Shown here piece after piece: positions 1-6,100 of a stretch of DNA of 8,811 nt; the stretch's first letter is position 1; every line of letters begins with the position of its first letter. The position numbers were made by a program, and so were the translations under genes. The notes below the pieces were generated by a model. It made no database searches. It was not told the origin of the DNA and saw only the letters and a program-made list of their open reading frames with translations. The stretch spans positions 1 to 8,811 of the forward strand of contig JADFPM010000106.1 of assembly GCA_022562335.1 (NCBI GenBank). The letters are read 5' to 3'. The stretch comes from Chloroflexota bacterium. Lineage in GTDB: Bacteria > Chloroflexota > Dehalococcoidia > Lucifugimonadales > UBA3495.

Positions 1-516
1 GGCAGTCTGAAGATGATGTTGGAGGCCGGGAATGATTCGGGCCAGCCGGCAGGCGACTTGGCAGGACAAACATTGTCTGAAGCTGGCCGATATCTGGTGG
101 AATGCCACCGGCGCCCCCGGCCGGCGGTGGTTCAGGGCCGTATGTTGACCGAGTCGGGGGTCAAAACGGCCATGGATATCAGCGACGGGCTGGCCGATGA
201 CACCGGCAAGCTGGTGCGGTCCAGCGGCCTTGCCGCCCGGCTTTACGCTGAAAAAGTGCCGGTCCACCCGGCTTTGAAGGAAACTTTTCCCCAGGAATGG
301 TTGGATTTGGCGTTGTACGGGGGAGAGGATTATCAGCTTCTTTTTGCCGCTAGCCCCCATCTTATGGAGCAGGTCCTGGAGTTGCTGCCTCAGCCGGTGA
401 CGGTGGTGGGGGAGGTTGTGACGGGGGGGCCGGGACAGGTTTACGTACTGGACGCCGATGGAAAGGAAATGGCCGCCGGACCGGGCGGGGCCGCCGGATG
501 GGACCATTTTGGTTAG
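1..516 (+). CDS. thiL: Thiamine-monophosphate kinase, C-terminal part (5' truncated by window edge)
   Basis: ThiL phosphorylates thiamine monophosphate to thiamine pyrophosphate with ATP in the cytoplasm, the last step of cofactor synthesis. The frame is open from base 1, so the gene enters from outside the window; the ATG codons at 13 and 16 are internal and not the true start. 171 residues are visible, roughly the second half of a protein usually a little over 300 residues long. Family motifs are clear: MDISDGLADD at fragment residues 58-67 (an acidic motif of the PurM/ThiL fold) and LYGGEDYQLLF at 105-115, the ThiL hallmark in the C-terminal domain. The metal- and nucleotide-binding N-terminal domain lies outside the window. 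A run of seven G (423-429) does not break the frame. The stop is 3 bases before tsaE, so the two are probably translated from one message. Identification is firm. Confidence 0.93.
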   Translation, partial: GSLKMMLEAGNDSGQPAGDLAGQTLSEAGRYLVECHRRPRPAVVQGRMLTESGVKTAMDISDGLADDTGKLVRSSGLAARLYAEKVPVHPALKETFPQEWLDLALYGGEDYQLLFAASPHLMEQVLELLPQPVTVVGEVVTGGPGQVYVLDADGKEMAAGPGGAAGWDHFG

Positions 517-519
517 CCC

Positions 520-1017
520 ATGATCCAGACCCTTCGGCTCGTCACCAATACTCCAGAAGAGACCCAGGCCGTGGGACACGCTTTGGGCGCCCACGCCCAG
601 GCAGGCGATATCTTCTTGCTTACCGGGCCTTTGGGCGCCGGTAAGACCTGTCTGACCCAGGGCATCGCCAGAGGGCTGGGCGTCGAAGGATACGTCCGCA
701 GCCCCACCTTTGTGCTGATGACCAGGCATCATGGCCGCTTGACCCTGCACCACGTTGACCTCTACCGCATAGACGGCGCCGAAGCGGCCTGGGACCTGGG
801 GCTGGATGAGCAACTCTCCGGCGGCGGCGTCTGCGTCGTGGAGTGGGCAGACAAGGCGGAGGAGCTATTCCCCGGCTCAAGCCTATGGATCGACCTTGCC
901 TATTGCGGCAGTGAAGAGCGCCGGACCCTTTCTTTTTCCGGCGGACTGCGCCACCACCGCGAAGCCCTGGAGGAACTGTCGGCTGACCATCTTCCAGACC
1001 CTGGGAAAGACGCCTGA
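520..1017 (+). CDS. tsaE: tRNA threonylcarbamoyladenosine biosynthesis ATPase TsaE
   Basis: TsaE is the small P-loop ATPase that works with TsaB and TsaD to attach the threonylcarbamoyl group to A37 of ANN-decoding tRNAs (t6A). The 165-residue product has the usual family size. Visible motifs are Walker A GPLGAGKT (residues 36-43), the SPTF switch segment (61-64), the HHVDLYRI segment with the conserved D80-x-Y-R, and the VEWADKA segment (107-113), where the E-W pair is typical of TsaE. The last 25 or so residues are a charged tail with no recognisable motif. The ATG at 520 is 3 bases after the thiL stop and has no strong Shine-Dalgarno sequence, which suggests translational coupling to thiL. 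The stop codon directly abuts the tsaB start, fitting a shared operon and pathway. Confidence 0.96.
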   Translation: MIQTLRLVTNTPEETQAVGHALGAHAQAGDIFLLTGPLGAGKTCLTQGIARGLGVEGYVRSPTFVLMTRHHGRLTLHHVDLYRIDGAEAAWDLGLDEQLSGGGVCVVEWADKAEELFPGSSLWIDLAYCGSEERRTLSFSGGLRHHREALEELSADHLPDPGKDA

Positions 1018-1722
1018 ATGCTCCTATCCATCGACACCTCCACCAGATATGCCGGCGTGGCGCTTTCCGATGAGGAACGGGTGGTGTCCTGCCGGCTATG
1101 GTATTCCAGGGTGAACCACACGGCGGAACTGATGCCCGCCGTGGCCCAATTATTGGAACACCACGGAATCGCCGTTCGTGGATCGGCCCGTGAGTTGGAA
1201 GCGATCGCCGTGGCCTTGGGCCCCGGAGGATTCAGTTCATTGAGGGTTGGGCTCAGCGTGGCCAAGGGACTGGCGGCCGCTTCCGGCCTGCCCCTGGTGG
1301 GTGTGCGGACCTTGGACCTGGAGGCGCGCCCGTATCTGGAAACGGGCGTGGCGGTCTGCGCTATGCTGGATGCCGGCCGCAAGGAGGTGGCCACGGCCAG
1401 GTTCGACTCCCGGGGCGATCCCGCCGGGGAGGAGACCATCTGCCCTCCCGATGAGTTATTGGACTCGATAAGTGAAACCACCCAGTTTTGCGGAGAAGGA
1501 GTGGCTCCCTGGGTGTCGCTGATCAAAGAACGGTTGGGTCCCATGGCGCTGGTGATGGCTTCGCCGTCTCCGGGCATCCGGTTGTGGTCGCTGGCCGCCA
1601 TTGCCGGGGAAAGGCTGGCCGCCGGCAGGACCGACGACCCCGCCTCCCTGGAGCCCAACTACCTGCGGATGCCCAGCATTGGCCAGCCAAAGAGCCGCGA
1701 CCGCAGGCGCCAGGTGTCCTGA
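1018..1722 (+). CDS. tsaB: tRNA threonylcarbamoyladenosine biosynthesis protein TsaB
   Basis: TsaB is the ASKHA-fold, catalytically inactive partner of TsaD; it bridges TsaD and TsaE in the complex that makes t6A37 in tRNA. The 234-residue product starts with the family opening LLSIDTST (residues 2-9), then a segment with HTAELMP (34-40) and the signature GPGGFSSLRVG (68-78; commonly GPGSFTGLRVG), followed by AKGLAAASGLPLVGV. Near the C-terminus the EPNYLRMP segment matches the conserved P-x-YLR element, and a basic tail follows. The ATG comes directly after the tsaE stop and has a GGGAAAG ribosome binding site at 1003-1009, inside tsaE. The other members of the pathway, tsaD and tsaC, and the frequent neighbour rimI are not in the window. 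Identification is firm. Confidence 0.96.
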   Translation: MLLSIDTSTRYAGVALSDEERVVSCRLWYSRVNHTAELMPAVAQLLEHHGIAVRGSARELEAIAVALGPGGFSSLRVGLSVAKGLAAASGLPLVGVRTLDLEARPYLETGVAVCAMLDAGRKEVATARFDSRGDPAGEETICPPDELLDSISETTQFCGEGVAPWVSLIKERLGPMALVMASPSPGIRLWSLAAIAGERLAAGRTDDPASLEPNYLRMPSIGQPKSRDRRRQVS

Positions 1723-1740
1723 CCCGAAGCGGCGAAAATC

Positions 1741-1764
1741 GCGGATATTCAAGCGGATATTCAA
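1741..1764 (+). repeat. Perfect 12-bp tandem duplication in the tsaB-ndk spacer
   Basis: GCGGATATTCAA occurs twice in immediate succession (1741-1752 and 1753-1764), between the tsaB stop and the ndk ribosome binding site. The spacer is only 59 bases, so the duplication makes up about 40% of it. It may be a simple slippage duplication or a pair of protein-binding sites; the sequence alone does not decide this. Confidence 0.9.
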
Positions 1765-1781
1765 ATAGTAGAAGAGGAAGT

Positions 1782-2234
1782 ATGGAAAGGACCCTGGTAT
1801 TGATCAAACCCGATGGTGTCCAGCGGGGCCTGGTGGGAGAGGTCATCTCCCGGCTGGAACGGCGCGGACTGAAACTGGTCGCCATGAAATTGATGCAGGT
1901 GGACGATGCCCTGGCCCGGCAACACTACGCCGAGCACGTGGACCGGCCTTTCTTCGCCGACCTGGTGGTGTTCATCTCGTCGTCGCCGGTGGTGGCCATG
2001 GTCTGGGAGGCCGACGCCGCGGTGGAGGTGGTGCGGAACACGATGGGTCAGACCAACCCGGCCTCATCACCCATGGGGACCATCCGGGGAGACCTGGCGC
2101 TGGACATCGGCCGAAACCTGGTGCACGGTTCCGACAGCCTGGAGTCGGCCGCCAGAGAGGTGGCCTTGTTTTTCGGCCACGCTGAGATCCTGGATTATCA
2201 ACGAAACACGGACCTCTGGATCAACGAGGCTTAG
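1782..2234 (+). CDS. ndk: Nucleoside diphosphate kinase
   Basis: Ndk transfers the gamma phosphate of ATP to nucleoside diphosphates through a phosphohistidine intermediate, balancing the NTP and dNTP pools in the cytoplasm. The 150-residue product has the normal family length. Conserved elements are the opening ERTLVLIKPDGVQRGL (residues 2-17), RPFFADLVVFISSSPVVAM (55-73), R85-x-x-MGQTNP, GTIRGDLA (99-106) and the active-site NLVHGSDS (112-119) with catalytic His115. The frame is open upstream, but the ATG at 1782 is chosen because it gives the family N-terminus and is preceded by an AAGAGGAAG ribosome binding site (1772-1780, slightly close spacing). It lies 59 bases after tsaB and may be the last gene of that operon. 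No promoter of its own could be identified. It converges with rsfS. Confidence 0.97.
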   Translation: MERTLVLIKPDGVQRGLVGEVISRLERRGLKLVAMKLMQVDDALARQHYAEHVDRPFFADLVVFISSSPVVAMVWEADAAVEVVRNTMGQTNPASSPMGTIRGDLALDIGRNLVHGSDSLESAAREVALFFGHAEILDYQRNTDLWINEA

Positions 2235-2284
2235 GCCGGGCCGTCTGGCGGCAATCGCGTTGGGAGGGGCATTACAGGGGCGTC

Positions 2285-2304
2285 GGGGGCAAGGCCTTGC
2301 CCCC
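2285..2304. repeat. 20-bp perfect palindrome between convergent ndk and rsfS
   Basis: The sequence GGGGGCAAGGCCTTGCCCCC is identical to its own reverse complement. In RNA it would form a GC-rich 8-bp stem closed by a GGCC tetraloop, on either strand. It lies 50 bases past the ndk stop and 29 bases past the rsfS stop, where a two-way terminator would be expected. No T-tract follows on either strand, so it is not a standard Rho-independent terminator. The flanks (ATTACAG at 2271-2277; ACTACAAT at 2333-2340, overlapping the rsfS stop) resemble the borders of short intergenic palindromic repeats, which cannot be confirmed from one copy. Confidence 0.8.
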
Positions 2305-2333
2305 TGGGTTATGCGCCGAGCGCGTAGGGATGA

Positions 2334-2678
2334 CTACAATATCCTGACCACCTGGGGCGCCCGAGACCAGAGCCGTTCCAGGGCGTAATATTCCCTTTCT
2401 TCGGGGCTGAAGATGTGGATCACGACGTCGCTGAAGTCCAGTAAAACCCAGCCGGAATGCGGCGTCCCCTCCCGGTGGAAACGGTTGACGTTGGCAACCT
2501 TCAGCGCCTTGGTGATGTCCTCTTCCAGGGCTTCGATCTGCCGGGCCGAACCGGCGGACATTATGATGAAGTAATCGGCGAAGGTCGCCACCTGGCGCAG
2601 GTCCAGCATGACGATATCTTCGGCCAGGTTCTCTGAAGCCAGGTCCACCACGGTGCGGGCCAACTCGGTAGATTCCAG
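2334..2678 (-). CDS. rsfS: Ribosomal silencing factor RsfS (Iojap/YbeB family), probable CTG start
   Basis: RsfS binds ribosomal protein uL14 on the 50S subunit and blocks joining with 30S, damping translation when nutrients are short. The 114-residue product (from the proposed start) contains the family core: LAEDIVMLDLR, ADYFIIMSAGSARQIEAL (34-51), the HREG segment, GWVLLDFSDVVIHIF (76-90) and the terminal REYYALERLW. The first familiar start is TTG at 2663, but it is 22 bases from the Shine-Dalgarno core. An in-frame CTG at 2678 is 7 bases from GGAGG and adds LESTE, extending the N-terminal helix in the way usual for the family (residues ahead of a LA-x-x-V-V-D segment). I therefore place the start at CTG 2678 and keep TTG 2663 as the alternative. 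It stands alone on the - strand, divergent from gltB, with its own promoter. The family call is firm; the start is less so. Confidence 0.95.
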   Translation of the reverse strand: MESTELARTVVDLASENLAEDIVMLDLRQVATFADYFIIMSAGSARQIEALEEDITKALKVANVNRFHREGTPHSGWVLLDFSDVVIHIFSPEEREYYALERLWSRAPQVVRIL

Positions 2679-2679
2679 C

Positions 2680-2691
2680 GGATCACCTCCT
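2680..2691 (-). promoter_or_regulatory. Full-length 12-base Shine-Dalgarno sequence of rsfS
   Basis: On the - strand the message reads AGGAGGTGATCC, complementary over 12 bases to the usual 3' end of bacterial 16S rRNA (GGATCACCTCCT). Most natural sites pair over 4-7 bases. It ends 1 base before the in-frame CTG at 2678 and leaves 7 bases between GGAGG and CTG, which is the ideal distance; the TTG at 2663 is too far away. It therefore decides the start call. The strong pairing may compensate for a weak start codon. Confidence 0.85.
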
Positions 2692-2728
2692 AGACACCGG
2701 TTCCGGCGCCAAATCCAAGCCTGATTTG

Positions 2729-2757
2729 AGTATAGGCTGCATGCCTATCATGGTCAA
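2729..2757 (-). promoter_or_regulatory. Sigma-70/sigma-A type promoter of rsfS
   Basis: On the - strand, TTGACC (-35, 2757-2752) and TATACT (-10, 2734-2729) are separated by exactly 17 bases. Each hexamer differs from consensus at one position. Transcription would start near 2722, giving a leader of about 44 bases before the CTG. The spacer holds an inverted repeat, ATAGGC-N5-GCCTAT on the + strand (2732-2748), which touches the -10 and could be an operator. Confidence 0.8.
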
Positions 2758-2957
2758 TAATCCGATCTATGATACTCATTGGGGACCATTGCGGGCGAAG
2801 GGGCCGTGTGTGAATCTGACGCTTCGAATCTGACCGGCTATTCGCCGTTCCCACTATTTTTCAAGGCGGGGTCCATTGGCCCTGAAAACGCCAAAACCAG
2901 CGGGGGTCTACCCAGGTTTGCGGGTCGACCCTGCAATCGCTTCCTAACCCGAAACAT
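2758..2957. other. Intergenic region between divergent rsfS and gltB promoters
   Basis: No supportable gene is present here. An open frame at 2779-3027 begins with TTG, has no ribosome binding site, resembles nothing known and runs across the gltB promoter region, so it is discounted. Visible structure consists of a direct repeat GAATCTGAC (2812-2820 and 2826-2834, 14 bases apart) and two close 10-bp palindromes, GGGTCTACCC (2904-2913, one central mismatch pair) and GGGTCGACCC (2922-2931, perfect), 18 bases apart start to start. These might be operators upstream of gltB, but no regulator can be named. Confidence 0.5.
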
Positions 2958-2975
2958 TTGTGATATATTTAACAA
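2958..2975. promoter_or_regulatory. Rex-like operator ahead of gltB
   Basis: TTGTGATATATTTAACAA is an 18-bp imperfect palindrome (7 of 9 base pairs symmetric). It combines the two known forms of Rex half-site, TTGTGA on the left and the complement of TTGTTAA on the right, around an AT-rich centre. Rex is a repressor that leaves DNA when the NADH/NAD+ ratio is high. The site covers the candidate -10 of gltB, the arrangement expected for repression. The match is seen directly; the identity of the binding protein is inferred, since no rex gene is in the window. Confidence 0.45.
2961..2969 (+). promoter_or_regulatory. Candidate extended -10 promoter of gltBD
   Basis: TGATATATT reads as an extended -10 (TG-N-TATATT, with TATATT at 2964-2969). 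The -35 position 17 bases upstream holds TTCCTA (2941-2946), a weak match, which extended -10 promoters tolerate. Transcription would begin near 2976 and give a gltB leader of about 165 bases. No better promoter was found between 2758 and 3139. This AT-rich stretch stands out from the GC-rich surroundings. Confidence 0.4.
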
Positions 2976-3035
2976 ACTATGGGCAGCCCGGCTTTGGGGT
3001 GCCTGTTTTGAGCCTAATTCATATTAAACTTCACG

Positions 3036-3059
3036 TTCCAGGTCATAGTTTGCCTGGAA
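3036..3059 (+). promoter_or_regulatory. Hairpin in the predicted gltB leader
   Basis: TTCCAGG (3036-3042) and CCTGGAA (3053-3059) form a perfect 7-bp stem with a 10-base loop. The downstream bases are pyrimidine-rich (TTTCTCCTT) but contain no clean T-run, so a strong intrinsic terminator is unlikely. A weaker CCGG-N6-CCGG stem at 3071-3084 followed by TTTTCT lies just beyond. Together they could act as an attenuator or an mRNA stability element. I do not recognise a known riboswitch class; the glutamine-binding glnA motif consensus is not apparent. Confidence 0.4.
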
Positions 3060-3139
3060 TTTCTCCTTAGCCGGGGCCAGCCGGTTTTCTCGGTTCTTAC
3101 CATCAGTTCCAGTTAGTTGCAATCATTTTGGTCCTTGCT

Positions 3140-6100
3140 ATGAATCCAATTCAAAATTTAAAAGAATTGGCCAAATTCGGCTTATATTCGCCGGAACAGG
3201 AGCACGACGCCTGCGGAGTAGGGGTCGTGGCGAATATCAAGGGAGAAAAAACCCACCAGATCATCCAAGAGGGGCTGCAGGTCCTGTGCAACCTGGGTCA
3301 TCGCGGAGCCGCCGGCCGGGACCCGGAGACTGGGGACGGGGCGGGAATTCTGATTCAGATGCCCCATCAGTTGTTGCTTAGAGAGTCGGGTAAGCTGGGG
3401 ATAAACCTACCCATTGAGGGCGAATACGGCGTGGGTATGGTCTTCCTCCCTCCTACTGCTGACGCCGGCGCCAAGTGCCAGAGATTGGTGGAAGATTCCA
3501 TCGCCGAGGCAGGCCTAGAATTTTTGGGTTGGCGGGACGTTCCCGTAGACCGTAGCAAGCTGGGCAAAGACGCCGATTCGTGTTGTCCGGACATCCGCCA
3601 GGTATTTATTGGAAAGGGCGGCCAAGTACAGGACTCCAAGGAGTTGGAGCGCAAGCTCTACCTGGTCCGCAAGGTGGTCGAACACTCGATACCGGATATG
3701 GGTTTGGCCGAGCAAGACGCCGACTGCTTCTACGTGTGCAGCATGTCTTGCCACACCATCGTCTACAAAGGCCTGTTGCTGGCCCACCAGATATCCGGGT
3801 TTTACCGGGACCTGGAGGATGAAACGTTGGTCAGCGCCTTTGCCCTGGTGCATTCCCGGTTCAGCACCAACACGCTGGGCCACTGGAAACTGGCTCACCC
3901 GTACCGTTACCTGGCCCACAATGGGGAGATCAACACCCTGAGGGGAAACCTGAACTGGATGCACGCCCGGGAGGCCCAGTTCGAGTCGCCTTTATTCGGC
4001 GGCGACATGGCCAAGATCCCCCCCATAATGACTCCCGGCGCCAGCGACACGGCGTCGTTTGACAACGCGTTGGAACTGTTGCTGATGACCGGGCGGGACC
4101 TGGACCACGCCATGCTCATGATGATCCCCGAGGCCTGGGAGCAGCATGAGACCATGCTCCAAGAGAAGAAAGACTTCTACGAATACCACTCTTGCCTGAT
4201 GGAGCCGTGGGACGGACCGGCCATGATCGTTTCAACCGACGGCCGTAGCATCTGCGCCCTGCTGGACCGCAACGGCTTAAGGCCTTTCCGTTACACCGTG
4301 ACCAAGGACGATAAGCTGATCATGGCGTCGGAGACCGGGGTTTTGGACGTTCCGTCTTCTGAGGTAAAGGAAAAGGGCCGTCTTCAGCCGGGAAGGATGT
4401 TCCTGGTCAACCTGGAAGAGGGCCGGATAATCGGCGACGAAGAATTGAAGCAAAAGCTGGCTAAACGGCAGCCCTATGGCCAGTGGTTGAAAGAAAACAA
4501 AGTCTCTTTGGACGACCTGCCGGCTGCCGCTGCCTATTCGGCCAATGGTCAGATGGGCGACGGCCATGCATCCGGCGAGAATCCGGGCATCAAGCAGCTC
4601 CAACGGGCCTTTGGCTACACCGTCGAAGAACTCCAGATGCTCACCACACCTATGGCCGTCAATGGGGCCGAAGCGGTGGGTTCCATGGGCAACGACGCCC
4701 CCCTGGCGGTGCTTTCGGACCGCAACCATCTGCTGTTCACCTATTTCAAGCAGTTGTTCGCCCAGGTGAGCAACCCACCCCTGGACGCCATACGTGAGGA
4801 GCTGGTCACTTCCCTGGAAGCCTTCATCGGCTGCGAGCAGAACCTGTTTGAAGAAACGCCCCTGCATTGCCATCAGCTGAAGCTCAAATCCCCCATCATC
4901 AACGATGAAGACCTGGCGAAGATCAAGCAGATCAACGCCGGCCAAATAAGGTCGATCACGCTCTCAACCCTGTTCCACCCCACTCCCGGATCTTTGGAAA
5001 AGGCGTTGAAAGAACTGTGCGCCAAGGCATGCCAGGCCATAGAAGACGGATACTGCATCATCGTCCTTTCAGACCGGGGTGTGGATGCGGCCCATGCCGC
5101 CATTCCCAGCCTGCTGGCCACGTCCGCGGTGCATCACGACCTTATCAGGGAAGGCACCCGCACCAAGGTGGGGTTGGTGGTGGAATCGGGTGAACCCAGA
5201 GAGGTGCACCATTTCTCGCTGCTCATCGGCTACGGGGCCGGGGCGGTCAACCCGTATCTGGCCCTGGCGTCGGTGCGGCAAATGGCCGAGAACGGAGAGT
5301 TCAACGGCACATCGCCGGACTACGCGCAGAAGAACCTGATCAAGGCCGCCGAAAAGGGCGTTTTGAAGGTCATGTCCAAAATGGGCATCTCCACCTTGCA
5401 GAGTTACCGGGGCGCCCAGATATTCGAGGCCGTTGGGCTCAACGACGAACTGATCGACCGGTACTTTACCTGGACCGCCTCCAAGATCGGTGGCATCGGG
5501 GTGGATGCCGTCGAAAGAGAGACCCTGGACCGCCACCAACAGGCTTTTTCGCGAGACGTCCCAGCGGGAGACCGCGAGTTGGAGATGGGCGGGTTTTACC
5601 AGTGGCGGCGCGATGGGGAATTCCACCAGTGGAATCCCGACGCCATAACCAAACTCCAATTCGCCACCCAAACCAATGACTGGGAAGCCTACCAAGAGTT
5701 CGCCAGGCTGACCAACGATCAGAGCCGCCGCCTGGCCACCCTGCGCGGCCTGCTTGAGTTCAAGAATGTCCAACCGCCGGTGCCGTTGGAAGAAGTGGAG
5801 CCGACCTCCGAGATCGTGAAACGGTTCGCCACCGGCGCCATATCGCTGGGCTCCATCAGCCGGGAATCCCACGAGACCATGGGCATAGCCATGAACCGTC
5901 TGGGCGCCCGCAGCAATACCGGCGAGGGCGGCGAGGATTTCCACCGGTACACCAAGGATAGCAACGGCGACTCCCGCAGCAGTTCGGTCAAGCAGGTGGC
6001 CTCAGGCCGGTTTGGCGTTACGCCCAACTACCTGGTCAATGCCACCGATCTGCAGATAAAGATGGCCCAGGGCTCCAAGCCGGGAGAGGGCGGGCAACTC

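Noticed and set aside
13..516. ATG at 13 as the thiL start
   Set aside because: The frame is open back to base 1, and the visible part is only the second half of ThiL, so these ATG codons are internal methionines.
900..1658. 252-residue open frame antisense to tsaE/tsaB
   Set aside because: It lies wholly opposite two well-identified genes, is rich in Ser/Pro/Arg as expected of a GC-rich shadow frame, and matches no family.
1488..1781. N-terminal extension of ndk overlapping tsaB
   Set aside because: The added residues look like out-of-frame tsaB sequence; the family N-terminus and a ribosome binding site mark ATG 1782.
2285..2304. Palindrome as a Rho-independent terminator
   Set aside because: Neither strand has a T-tract after the stem, so it is listed as a palindromic repeat with only possible terminator function.
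2779..3027. 82-residue open frame between rsfS and gltB
   Set aside because: It starts with TTG and has no ribosome binding site, contains no recognisable motif, and runs across the candidate gltB promoter and Rex-like site.
3031..3100. Glutamine riboswitch or T-box in the gltB leader
   Set aside because: None of the conserved sequence elements of these classes could be seen; only simple short stems are present.
5069..5944. 291-residue open frame antisense to the middle of gltB
   Set aside because: It is a shadow of conserved gltB coding sequence, with no recognisable domain or ribosome binding site.
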